DNA from: Jiella avicenniae
GTDB taxonomy: Bacteria; Pseudomonadota; Alphaproteobacteria; Rhizobiales; Rhizobiaceae
Direction: 5' to 3'
Length of the DNA: 44,487 bases
Assembly: GCF_021390325.1 (NCBI RefSeq)
Contig: NZ_JAJUWU010000030.1
Coordinates: 1-44,487, forward strand
Under the pieces are notes generated by a model, which was not told the origin of the DNA, searched no databases, and was given only the letters and a program-made list of their open reading frames with translations. Positions 17,118 to 25,363 of the stretch are shown here, one piece after another (position 1 is the stretch's first letter; each line of letters starts with the position of its first letter). A program made the translations under genes and the position numbers.

Positions 17118-17927
17118 TCAGCCGTTGCCCCGAAAGCCCGGATAGAGCGACATCCCGCCGTCGGCGAAGATCGTCTGCCCGACGATGTAGTCCGCGGCGT
17201 CCGAGGCCAGCCAGGCGACGATGCGGCCGATGTCCTCAGGATCGCCGATGCGGCCGTAGGGAATCAGTGTCTTGATGTCGTCGGCGTTGTCCTGGCGTTC
17301 CTCGGCGTTGATGGCGGTCGCGATCGCCCCCGGCGCGACGGAGTTCACCCGGATGCCTTCCTCTGCGACTTCCTGGGCGAGCGAGCGCATCAGCAGATGG
17401 ATGCCGCCCTTGGACGCGGCGTAATTCACGTGGAACGCCCACGGGACGAGCTGGTGGACGGACGAATCGAAGATCAGCTTGCCGAGCGCGCGGCTGACAT
17501 CGGGCCGTCGCCCCTTGGCGCGGAACCGCCGGATCGCCTCGCGGCCGACGAGAAAGGCGCCGGTGAGGTTGACCGCGATCACCGCGTTCCAGTCGTCGAG
17601 GCTCATCTCGCCGATCTTGGCGTCCTTCTGGATGCCGGCGTTGGAGACGACGACGTCGAGCGGTCCGAGCTTGTCTTCGGCCTCCGCGAACATCGCGAGG
17701 ACCTCGTCTTCCTTCGAAACGTCGGCCTGCACCGCGATCGCCCGGCCGCCGGCCTTTTCGATCTCGCCGACGACCTCGTCGGCCTGCTCGGGACTGCCGC
17801 GGTAATTGACGGCGACGCGGGCGCCGACGCCGGCGAGCGCCATCGCCGAGGCACGGCCGATGCCGGACGACGCGCCGGTGACCAGCGCCGCCTGTCCGTC
17901 GAGACGCGTCGGGTCAGTAGATGCCAT
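17118..17927 (-). CDS. Glucose 1-dehydrogenase-like SDR
   Basis: A 269-residue short-chain dehydrogenase with TGASSGIG (17-24), SNAG (96-99), and the catalytic serine next to Y169-x3-K173. The stretch DSSVHQLVPW ahead of the catalytic tyrosine is close to the SSVHE-PW signature of bacterial glucose 1-dehydrogenases, which oxidise beta-D-glucose to gluconolactone with NAD(P). Its ATG lies 14 bases inside the 3' end of the GH15 gene, so the two are coupled; a glucose-releasing hydrolase followed by a glucose oxidising enzyme makes a coherent pair. Exact sugar specificity remains inferred. Confidence 0.87.
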   Translation of the reverse strand: MASTDPTRLDGQAALVTGASSGIGRASAMALAGVGARVAVNYRGSPEQADEVVGEIEKAGGRAIAVQADVSKEDEVLAMFAEAEDKLGPLDVVVSNAGIQKDAKIGEMSLDDWNAVIAVNLTGAFLVGREAIRRFRAKGRRPDVSRALGKLIFDSSVHQLVPWAFHVNYAASKGGIHLLMRSLAQEVAEEGIRVNSVAPGAIATAINAEERQDNADDIKTLIPYGRIGDPEDIGRIVAWLASDAADYIVGQTIFADGGMSLYPGFRGNG

Positions 17928-19782
17928 CGGGATCCTCCATCATCTTGAACTCGAAGTAGCCGGGATCGGCCTTGTTTCCGTTCAACGTTCGATCGAGCCA
18001 GATCGCTGCCGAGATCAGCGAAAGATGTGTGAGCGCCTGAGGGAAATTGCCGAGATGGTCGCCGGTTTCGGAGAGTTCCTCCGAAAACAGGCCGAGGTGG
18101 TTGGCATAGGTGTGCAGCTTTTCGAACAGCAGTCGCGCCTGCGCCACGTAGCCGGTGCGCGCCAGAGCCTCGACATACCAGAACGAGCAGATGGTGAAGG
18201 CGCCCTCTTCGCCCTCGAGCCCGTCGTCGTTCTCCTCGGTGTTGATGTAGCGCTTGACGAGGCAGTCGCGCACGAGGTGCCTGCGGACGGCCTTCAGCGT
18301 CGAGGTCCACATCGGATCGCGCGGATTGATGAATTTGACCAGGGGCATGAGCAGAACGACCGCGTCGAGGGTCGAAGAGCCCTTGAACTGGGTGAACGCC
18401 CCCACGTCCGGGTTCCAGAATTCCTCGATGATGGTCCGCTGGATCTCGTCGCGCTCGGCGCGCCAGGTGAGGATGTCCGCCGGCAGGGAATGAATGTCGG
18501 CGATCCTCAGCGCCCGGTCCAGCGCCACCCAGCACATCAGGCGCGACGAGAGATATTCCCGCGGCTCGCCCCGGCTCTCCCAGATCCCACGATCCGGCAG
18601 GTGCCAGTTGCGTGCCAGCCAGTCGACGATGCGGGAGATCTTCGCCCACACCGCATAGGCCGGCTTGCCGCGCGCCTTGGTCGAGATGTAGAGCGCGTCG
18701 AGAAACTCGCCGTAGATGTCCATCTGGCGCTGCTGATAGGCGGCGTTGCCGATCCGCACGGGCCGCGATCCGTCGTAGCCTGCGAGATGATCGAGGGCGG
18801 ACTCGCGCATCTCCTCGCCGCCGTCCATCCGGTACATGATCTGCAGGCCCGATTCGCCGGTTTCGACCGCCCGCTCCATCAGAAAATGGATGAAGGACTC
18901 GGCCTCGTCGTAATAGCCGAGCCGCGACAGGGAATAGAGCGTGAAGGCGGAATCGCGGACCCAGCAGTAGCGATAGTCCCAGTTGCGCTCGCCGCCGAGA
19001 ACTTCCGGCAGGCCGAAGGTCGCCGCCGCCGCGATGGATCCGTATTCCGACGAGGTGAGAAGCTTCAGCGTCAGGGCCGAGCGCACGACGAGTTCGCGCC
19101 AGAAGGTGGGATAGGTGCCGCGATTGACCCATTTGTGCCAGAAGTCGCGGGTGCGCGAAAAGGATCGGCGGACATAGCCGGGCGAGACCGGCGGCAGGTC
19201 CGGGCGCCCGGGGCAAAGGACGACCCAGCAATCCTCGCCCTCCTCGAGGTCGACCGTCGCGGCGATGTCCGAGCCGGCGATGTCGAGGGGAAACGAGGCA
19301 TAGAGGGTCACCGCCCACGCTTTCCCCTCGGTTCCCGTCCAGGCGATCGTGACACCGCCCTCGACCGGCGTCAGCGTCGGCGCGGCGCGGGCATAGTCCG
19401 GCCGAGCCGAGACGTCGAGCCGGAAGGTCTTCGCTCCGACGATCGCCCTGGCCCGCCGGACGATGCGGCCGGACCCGTCGATCGGCATGTAGTCGCAGAC
19501 TTCGCCGATGCCCTCGTCGCCGAGGAAGCGGCTGATCAGGATGTTGGTGTCGGGAAGGTAGATCTGGCGGTAGGTGATCGTCCCGTCCTCGACGTGGAAG
19601 GCGAAGCGCCCGCCCTTGGCGGGATCGAGAAGGGCGGCGAACAGGGTCGGGGAATCGATGCTCGGATGGGAGAGAAAGTCGATCGTTCCGTCTTCGGCGA
19701 CGAGGGCGATGGTATTCATGTCGCCGATCACGCCGTGCGCCGCGATACGGTTCGGAACGTCGGGTGTGGGATGGTCAGGCAT
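17914..19782 (-). CDS. Glycoside hydrolase family 15 protein (glucoamylase/trehalase type)
   Basis: A 622-residue GH15 protein with the N-terminal beta-domain (IDFLSHPSIDSPTLF) and the C-terminal alpha/alpha barrel. Barrel markers are NWDYRYCWVRDSAFTLYSL, QQRQMDIYGE (a region usually holding a catalytic glutamate) and EEGAFTICSFWYVEAL with a second one. There is no signal peptide, so it is cytoplasmic and probably acts on an intracellular glucan or on trehalose; the bacterial GH15 group includes trehalases. Together with the overlapping glucose-dehydrogenase-like gene it would turn the released glucose into gluconate. The divergent spacer upstream (19783-19984) contains a terminator-like hairpin. 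Confidence 0.9.
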   Translation of the reverse strand: MPDHPTPDVPNRIAAHGVIGDMNTIALVAEDGTIDFLSHPSIDSPTLFAALLDPAKGGRFAFHVEDGTITYRQIYLPDTNILISRFLGDEGIGEVCDYMPIDGSGRIVRRARAIVGAKTFRLDVSARPDYARAAPTLTPVEGGVTIAWTGTEGKAWAVTLYASFPLDIAGSDIAATVDLEEGEDCWVVLCPGRPDLPPVSPGYVRRSFSRTRDFWHKWVNRGTYPTFWRELVVRSALTLKLLTSSEYGSIAAAATFGLPEVLGGERNWDYRYCWVRDSAFTLYSLSRLGYYDEAESFIHFLMERAVETGESGLQIMYRMDGGEEMRESALDHLAGYDGSRPVRIGNAAYQQRQMDIYGEFLDALYISTKARGKPAYAVWAKISRIVDWLARNWHLPDRGIWESRGEPREYLSSRLMCWVALDRALRIADIHSLPADILTWRAERDEIQRTIIEEFWNPDVGAFTQFKGSSTLDAVVLLMPLVKFINPRDPMWTSTLKAVRRHLVRDCLVKRYINTEENDDGLEGEEGAFTICSFWYVEALARTGYVAQARLLFEKLHTYANHLGLFSEELSETGDHLGNFPQALTHLSLISAAIWLDRTLNGNKADPGYFEFKMMEDPDGIY

Positions 19783-19828
19783 CGTCTTCCTTGGGAAAGT
19801 TGCATCGCCCGACGAAAAATCGGCCCGA

Positions 19829-19855
19829 CGCCGCGGGGGTAAACCCGGCGTTTTT
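19829..19855 (+). terminator. Terminator-like hairpin in the leader of the 19985 gene
   Basis: CGCC (19829-19832) pairs with GGCG (19847-19850) and GGG (19835-19837) with CCC (19844-19846), followed directly by TTTTT (19851-19855). No plus-strand gene ends just upstream, so if real it would act as a leader attenuator for the gene at 19985 or stop an antisense transcript over the GH15 gene. Confidence 0.4.
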
Positions 19856-19984
19856 GACGCAGTGCAGTGAGAAGCCTTTCACGAGAATTTGCAACCGCCC
19901 TGAGGGCTGATACATATCAAGACGTTGCGGCGTGGTCGCGGCGAGCCTCGAAGTGGCGGCTCGAAAGCAAGGGATTGACGATTT

Positions 19985-21094
19985 TTGACAAGCGCGATCG
20001 AAACCAGTCTGCGGCGCGCCCTCGATCAAGGAAATCGCGCCGATCCGGACTTTCGCCTCGAGATCTACGAAGCCGCCGAACGGGCGCTGTTGCGGCTCGA
20101 AGCCGCGAACGGAATGTCCGACGAGACCCGGGATCGTCATCGCCGCGACCTGATCGGGGCCATCGAGACGATCGAAAGCGAATATCTCGGCGCGAACGAT
20201 GATCCTTCCGAGGACGAGCCGGAAAGCGACGACCTGCCGGAGGCGACCGCGGCCGGGGATCGCGGCGTCAGCGAGAGCCGCACGGCCGACAGGCGGAGCC
20301 GGGCGCGCAGCGGCTCCGTCCAGCGCGCGGAGCCGGCCGAAGCGATGGCGCTCGACCGCGACGAGCGGATCGCCGCCGCAGAGCCTGAGGACGACGAGAC
20401 CGACGCTCCCGAGGCCGGACGGCGAGGCGGCGGCAGGCTGATCGGCCCGCTGATCGTGCTCCTGCTCCTGTTTCTCCTCGGCGTCGCGATCTGGATCGCC
20501 CTTCCCTTCTTCTCTTCCGGCGGACCGGGCGAGACCGCCGCGGCGAACGGCGGCGACGAGACGCTGACGGTCGCCGACGCCATCCGGGAGAATTCCAGCG
20601 TGACGGCGGAGACGGCCCCGGCGACGGAGTGGATCGATCTCTATTCTTCCCAGGATCTCGACGAGTTCGCCACGAGCGACGAGGCGATCGAGCCGGTGGC
20701 GAGCGAGGGCGGGCGGACGGTCGTGAAGCTCGTGCAGCCGTCCGGCGGCAATGCGCAGGACGGGGCGGAGGGTGCTGCCGCCGTCCGCGAGATCGAAATG
20801 CCGATTTCCGGCGATGCGGCTCGCCGCTTTGCCGGCCAGAAGGCCCAGGCGGAGATCATCGTCGGCTCGCCCGACGGCGAGCCGCGCGAATTCACGCTGC
20901 GCTGCCTGTTCGGCGGCGAGACGGTCTGTGGCCGCCAGCGCTTCACCACCGCCCTTCCGGAAGAGAATTTCCTGTTCAACCTGCAGTTCCCGCCGGAGGC
21001 CGTGGCGGGCGGGCAGATCGCCGTCGACCCCTCGGTCGGGAACGGCGGCAACGACCTTCTCTTCTACGGTCTGAGGCTGCGCCCGTCGTCGTGA
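19985..21094 (+). CDS. Single-pass membrane protein of unknown function
   Basis: A 369-residue protein that I do not recognise. Residues 1-68 are helical and amphipathic (RALDQGNR, EIYEAAERALLRLE, HRRDLIGAIETIESEY). Residues 70-148 are a disordered, Asp/Glu- and Arg-rich linker. One transmembrane helix spans about 152-177. The remainder (about 178-369) should be periplasmic and contains two cysteines close together (LRCLFGGETVCG) that may form a disulfide. The start is a TTG at 19985 with AAGGGA about ten bases upstream; no in-frame ATG gives the conserved-looking helical N-terminus. It stands alone between GH15 and phoR. The layout, a cytoplasmic domain joined by one helix to a periplasmic domain, resembles a sensor or scaffold; that is inference. 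Confidence 0.75.
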   Translation: MTSAIETSLRRALDQGNRADPDFRLEIYEAAERALLRLEAANGMSDETRDRHRRDLIGAIETIESEYLGANDDPSEDEPESDDLPEATAAGDRGVSESRTADRRSRARSGSVQRAEPAEAMALDRDERIAAAEPEDDETDAPEAGRRGGGRLIGPLIVLLLLFLLGVAIWIALPFFSSGGPGETAAANGGDETLTVADAIRENSSVTAETAPATEWIDLYSSQDLDEFATSDEAIEPVASEGGRTVVKLVQPSGGNAQDGAEGAAAVREIEMPISGDAARRFAGQKAQAEIIVGSPDGEPREFTLRCLFGGETVCGRQRFTTALPEENFLFNLQFPPEAVAGGQIAVDPSVGNGGNDLLFYGLRLRPSS

Positions 21095-21243
21095 GCCCGG
21101 CCGCAAGTGTGCGGCGGGCGATCCGGATTTTCACAATCCGATGGTATCGATGGCCAGGGCGGGCCGCCCGATCCATGCGGGGAAAGGCGAAACGCCGCAC
21201 CGGGGCGATCCGTCCTCCAAACTGAGCGATCCACGACGACGCC

Positions 21244-22509
21244 ATGCGCAGCAAACGTCTCACCCTCATCGCGGCTCTCGCCCTGCTCGCGCTCGCGGCG
21301 CTTCACCCGTCGGCCGCCTTCGCCGCGGCCGGCGTCTTCGTGGTGCTCGTCCTCACCATCCACTGGCCGGCGCGCGAACGCTCGAAGAAGACCGATCCGG
21401 ACGTCCGGGCCGGCGCGGACGTCTGGCCGGATCGCGGCATGAAGGCCGTGCTCGAGGCGCTGCAGGAGCCGGCGCTGATCGTCGATCGCGACTTGCTGAT
21501 CCGCTACCGCAATCCGGTCTCGGCCGTCGCCTTCGGCAACATGGCCCTCGCCGACCCCCTGTCGCTGCGGTTTCGCTCGCCCGAACTTCTCGCCTCGATC
21601 GAGGCCGCGATCGCCGATTCCGTCGCCAGGAGCGCAATTCTCGACGAGCGCCGACCGATCGAACGCCACTGGCTCGTCGAAATCCTTCCCGTCCCGGCCT
21701 ATCAGGGCCTGCAGCCGCGCTTCTTCGCCGTACTCTTTCACGATCGCACCGCCGAGCGCCGGGTCGAGCGCATGCGCACCGACTTCGTCGCCAACGCCTC
21801 GCACGAATTGCGCACGCCGCTCGCCTCGCTGTCCGGCTTCATCGAGACGCTGCAGGGACCGGCCCGGGACGATCGAGAGGCGCGCGAACAGTTCCTCAAG
21901 ATCATGCGCGAGCAGGCGAACCGGATGTCGCGGTTGATCGACGACCTCCTCTCCCTCTCCCGGATCGAGATGCGCCGCCACGTCGCGCCGCAGTCGCGGG
22001 TGGACCTCGTCGCGGCCCTCGGCAAGGTGCGCTCGCAGATGCAGCCGCTCGCCGACGAGCTGGGCCTGACGCTGGACTTCGTCGAGCCCCAGGAGCCGAT
22101 GCCCGTCCTGGGCGACGAGGACGAGCTCATCCAGATCTTCGCCAATCTCGTCGAGAACGCCTGCAAATACGGCGGCGACGGCGGGCGCGTGGAGCTGTCG
22201 GTGCAGCGGGCGAGCGAGCGCGGCGAGGCGGTGATCGACGCCTCGGTCCGGGACTTCGGCCCCGGCATTCCGGCCGAGCACGTCCCGCGGCTGACCGAGC
22301 GCTTCTACCGGGTCGACGCCGGCGCGTCGCGCTCGAAGCGCGGCACCGGCCTCGGCCTGTCCATCGTCCGCAACATCCTGCTGCGGCACAAGAGCCGCCT
22401 CATCGTCGACTCCGTGGTCGGCCAGGGCTCGACCTTCACCGCCCGCTTCCCGATTGCGACGGAGATTCCCGCCAACTCGCGACAGAATCTGGAAACGTCA
22501 TATTTTTGA
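21244..22509 (+). CDS. phoR: Phosphate regulon sensor histidine kinase PhoR
   Basis: A 421-residue inner-membrane kinase. Two N-terminal membrane segments (about 7-19 and 24-40) have almost no periplasmic loop, typical of PhoR, which senses phosphate through PstSCAB-PhoU rather than directly. A PAS-like domain covers about 66-170. The phosphoacceptor is H187 in NASHELRTPL. The ATP-binding domain has VENACKYG (N box), DFGPGIP (G1) and GTGLGLSIV (G2). It phosphorylates PhoB, encoded at the far end of this locus. The stop is followed within 10 bases by the Pho box. Confidence 0.93.
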   Translation: MRSKRLTLIAALALLALAALHPSAAFAAAGVFVVLVLTIHWPARERSKKTDPDVRAGADVWPDRGMKAVLEALQEPALIVDRDLLIRYRNPVSAVAFGNMALADPLSLRFRSPELLASIEAAIADSVARSAILDERRPIERHWLVEILPVPAYQGLQPRFFAVLFHDRTAERRVERMRTDFVANASHELRTPLASLSGFIETLQGPARDDREAREQFLKIMREQANRMSRLIDDLLSLSRIEMRRHVAPQSRVDLVAALGKVRSQMQPLADELGLTLDFVEPQEPMPVLGDEDELIQIFANLVENACKYGGDGGRVELSVQRASERGEAVIDASVRDFGPGIPAEHVPRLTERFYRVDAGASRSKRGTGLGLSIVRNILLRHKSRLIVDSVVGQGSTFTARFPIATEIPANSRQNLETSYF

Positions 22510-22519
22510 ATGACTTAGA

Positions 22520-22548
22520 CTGTCGTAAAACCGTTAGGTCTCTGTCAT
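22520..22548 (+). promoter_or_regulatory. Pho box (three PhoB half-sites) upstream of pstS
   Basis: CTGTCGT (22520-22526), CCGTTAG (22531-22537) and CTGTCAT (22542-22548) are spaced exactly 11 bases apart, the helical period of PhoB binding sites (consensus CTGTCAT with 4-base AT-rich spacers). The box lies about 105 bases before the pstS ATG and should switch on pstSCAB-phoU-phoB in phosphate limitation. Confidence 0.85.
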
Positions 22549-22653
22549 AAGAGTTTGGCCGGCAGCCTTTAGCAAGGGCCGCGAACCACAGCCGCACGGA
22601 TCGGCTGGCGAAAAACGGTTCGAACGCGAAATCGCTCAGGGAGCACCCTCTCT

Positions 22654-23703
22654 ATGAACAAGACCTTCATCGCCGGCCTCGCGCTCGGCACCGCCGCCTT
22701 CGTCGGCTCCGCCCAGGCTCAGAGCAACCAGCAGATCCACGTCGCCGGTTCCTCGACCGTTCTGCCCTACGCCCAGATCGTCGCCGAGAACTTCGGCGAG
22801 ACCTTCCCGGACTACCAGACGCCGGTCGTCGAGTCGGGCGGCTCCTCCGCCGGCCTCAAGCAGTTCTGCCAGGGCGTCGGCCCCGACACGATCGACATCG
22901 CGAATGCCTCGCGCTCGATCCGCGACAGCGAGATCAAGGCCTGCGCAGACGCCGGCGTCACGGAAATCTCGCAGGTCAAGTTCGGCTATGACGGCATCGT
23001 CTTCGCCTCCTCCGCTTCGGGCCCGGACTTCGCCCTGAAGCCGGCGATGATCTTCGAGGCGATGGCCGCCAAGGTCCCGCAGGACGGCAAGGTCGTCGAA
23101 AACCCGAACAAGTCCTGGAAGGACGTCGACGCGTCGCTGCCCGACCAGCAGATCACCGCCTTCATCCCGGCCTCCAACCACGGCACCCGCGAAGTCTTCG
23201 AAGAGAAGGTCCTGATGCAGGGCTGCGAGGACTCCGGCGCGATGGAAGCCTTCACCAAGTCCGGCATGGACAAGGATGCGGCCAAGGAAGCCTGCGTCTC
23301 CGTGCGCAACGACGGCTCGGTCTCCGAGATCTCCGGCGACTACACCGAGACCCTCGCCCGCATCGAGGCCAACAAGCAGGCCGTCGGCGTCTTCGGCCTG
23401 GCCTTCTACGAGCAGAACCAGGACAAGCTGAAGGTCGCGACGATCAACGACGTCGTCCCCTCCGCCGAGACCATCGCTTCCGGCGAGTATCCGGTGTCGC
23501 GTCCGCTGTTCTTCTACGTCAAGCGCGCCCATCTCGGCGTCGTTCCGGGCCTGTCGGAATACGTCCAGTTCTTCCTGTCGGAGCAGATGACCGGCGAAGG
23601 CTCGCCGACCGTCGAATACGGCCTGGTCCCGCTGCCCGCCGACGAGCGTGACGAGCAGATCTCGAACTTCGAGAACGGCGTCGCCATGGGCTCCAAGTCC
23701 TGA
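22654..23703 (+). CDS. pstS: Phosphate ABC transporter substrate-binding protein PstS
   Basis: A 349-residue periplasmic protein that captures phosphate. The signal peptide is MNKTFIAGLALGTAAFVGSAQA with probable cleavage after A22. The phosphate-binding loops are VAGSSTVLPYA (about 31-41) and ESGGSSAGLKQFC (about 66-78). NHGTREVFEE later in the protein is the third anion-binding segment. It belongs to the proteobacterial PstS group of about 340 residues. It is the first gene after the Pho box, and the stable hairpin at 23751-23776 between it and pstC should allow more PstS than permease to be made. Confidence 0.95.
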   Translation: MNKTFIAGLALGTAAFVGSAQAQSNQQIHVAGSSTVLPYAQIVAENFGETFPDYQTPVVESGGSSAGLKQFCQGVGPDTIDIANASRSIRDSEIKACADAGVTEISQVKFGYDGIVFASSASGPDFALKPAMIFEAMAAKVPQDGKVVENPNKSWKDVDASLPDQQITAFIPASNHGTREVFEEKVLMQGCEDSGAMEAFTKSGMDKDAAKEACVSVRNDGSVSEISGDYTETLARIEANKQAVGVFGLAFYEQNQDKLKVATINDVVPSAETIASGEYPVSRPLFFYVKRAHLGVVPGLSEYVQFFLSEQMTGEGSPTVEYGLVPLPADERDEQISNFENGVAMGSKS

Positions 23704-23750
23704 TCGAGCGAAGGCTCGTCTCGATCGTCTCGCAAGCCGAGAGATCTCTT

Positions 23751-23776
23751 CCGCTGGCCGCCGACGCGGCCAGCGG
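23751..23776 (+). terminator. Perfect 11-bp hairpin between pstS and pstC (attenuator/mRNA stabiliser)
   Basis: CCGCTGGCCGC (23751-23761), loop CGAC (23762-23765) and GCGGCCAGCGG (23766-23776) pair without mismatch. Only ATTC follows, so it would be a leaky terminator or a 3' stabiliser for the pstS part of the message, as is known for binding-protein genes in other ABC operons. Confidence 0.65.
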
Positions 23777-23848
23777 ATTCGCCGTACGAGGGTGATCGGC
23801 CCCGCGTCCGCCTGACGCACCGTTGGCCTCGATCCCCTTGTCCCCCGG

Positions 23849-25363
23849 ATGTCCTTCGGCGAAAGTCTTTCCGTGTCGACCTTCACGATCATTCTCATCG
23901 TCATCGCCATCGGCCTCGTCGGCGCGGTGCTGGCCTATCGGCGCGCCCGCGGGCTCGTCGGCCGGGACGGCGTCAAACTGCATTCGCGCCCGACCTATCA
24001 CGCCTCCTTCGTGGCCTGCTGGGGGATGATCCCCTCGCTTCTCGTCCTTGCCGTCTGGCTGATCGCCGCGCCGATCGTCATTTCGGCCGACGTGCGCGGC
24101 AACTTCCCCGAGGGCGTCCTGGCGCAGTCGGATCTGACCGAGGATCTGGCCTACGGCATCGTCGAATCGATGGGCAGCGGCCTGCGCGTCCTGCCCGAGG
24201 ACGAGCGGGCGAGGGTCACCGAAGCGACCCCGGTCGAGGACGTCGCCGACCTTCTGCGCAATCGCGGCATTCCGATCGCCTCGGCCGCCGCCGACTGGAT
24301 GGTGCCGCTGGCGATCCAGCTGAATTCGATGCAGATCTGGAGCCAGTGGGCGATGACCGCCGCGGTGCTCCTCGTCGCCCTCGCCGGCGTCGCCCTCGCC
24401 TATCGCCGGATCGCCCCGCGGCTGCGCGCCCGCAACAACGTCGAGCGGATCGTCACCGGCGCCCTCATCGCCGCCTCGTCCATCGCCATCATGACCACCG
24501 TCGGCATCGTCTTCTCGATGCTGTTCGAAACCATCGACTTCTTCTCGCGCATCTCGCCGGCGGAGTTCTTCTTCGGCACGGTCTGGGAGCCGCGCTTCTC
24601 CTCCGCCGGCTCGACGGGCTCGGCCGGCAGCTTCGGCTTCATCCCGCTGCTCGCGGGCACGCTCTACATCGGCGCGGTGGCGATGATCATCGCCGTGCCG
24701 ATCGGCCTGTTCGCCGCGATCTACATGGCAGAATATGCCGACAACCGCACCCGCTCGATCGTCAAGCCGCTGCTCGAGGTGCTCGCCGGCATCCCGACCA
24801 TCGTCTACGGCTTCTTCGCCCTCGTCACGGTCGGCCCGTTCCTGCGCGACCTGTCGGCCGAGATCAGCGGTCTCGTCACCGGCAACTACGCCAGCTTCAT
24901 CGAGGCCCAGAGCGTCCTCACCGCCGGCCTCGTCATGGCCATCATGCTGATCCCCTTCGTCTCCTCGCTGTCCGACGACATCATCACCTCGGTTCCCCAG
25001 TCGCTGCGTGACGGCTCGCTCGGCCTCGGCGCCACCCGATCGGAAACGATCAAGCGGGTGATCCTGCCCGCCGCCCTGCCCGGCATCGTCTCGGCGCTGC
25101 TTTTGACCGCATCGCGCGCCATCGGCGAGACGATGATCGTGGTCCTCGCCGCCGGCGTCGCGGCCAATCTGACGCTGAACCCCTTCGAGCCGATGACGAC
25201 CATCACCGTGAAGATCGTCGCCCAGCTCACCGGCGATCTCGAATTCAACTCGCCGCAGACCCTCGTCGCCTTCGCGCTCGGCATGACGCTCTTCGTCATC
25301 ACCTTGTGCCTCAACATCTACGCCCTCTACATCGTGCGCAAATACAAGGAGCAGTACGAATGA
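23849..25363 (+). CDS. pstC: Phosphate ABC transporter permease PstC
   Basis: A 504-residue inner-membrane permease subunit, far longer than the ~320 residues of the enterobacterial protein. Helices lie at about 11-29 and 54-76, followed by a large domain at about 80-165 (rich in Asp/Glu/Arg, with helix next to it), which matches the N-terminal extension of alphaproteobacterial PstC. The transporter core follows, with the cytoplasmic EAA-like loop (SLRDGSLGLGATRSETIKRVILP) that contacts PstB. The first helices are strongly hydrophobic (IILIVIAIGLVGAVLAY). Its stop overlaps the pstA start by ATGA. Confidence 0.93.
   Translation: MSFGESLSVSTFTIILIVIAIGLVGAVLAYRRARGLVGRDGVKLHSRPTYHASFVACWGMIPSLLVLAVWLIAAPIVISADVRGNFPEGVLAQSDLTEDLAYGIVESMGSGLRVLPEDERARVTEATPVEDVADLLRNRGIPIASAAADWMVPLAIQLNSMQIWSQWAMTAAVLLVALAGVALAYRRIAPRLRARNNVERIVTGALIAASSIAIMTTVGIVFSMLFETIDFFSRISPAEFFFGTVWEPRFSSAGSTGSAGSFGFIPLLAGTLYIGAVAMIIAVPIGLFAAIYMAEYADNRTRSIVKPLLEVLAGIPTIVYGFFALVTVGPFLRDLSAEISGLVTGNYASFIEAQSVLTAGLVMAIMLIPFVSSLSDDIITSVPQSLRDGSLGLGATRSETIKRVILPAALPGIVSALLLTASRAIGETMIVVLAAGVAANLTLNPFEPMTTITVKIVAQLTGDLEFNSPQTLVAFALGMTLFVITLCLNIYALYIVRKYKEQYE

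Noticed and set aside
17806-19842. 678-codon plus-strand frame opposite GH15
   Set aside because: Antisense shadow; GH15 motifs are on the minus strand.
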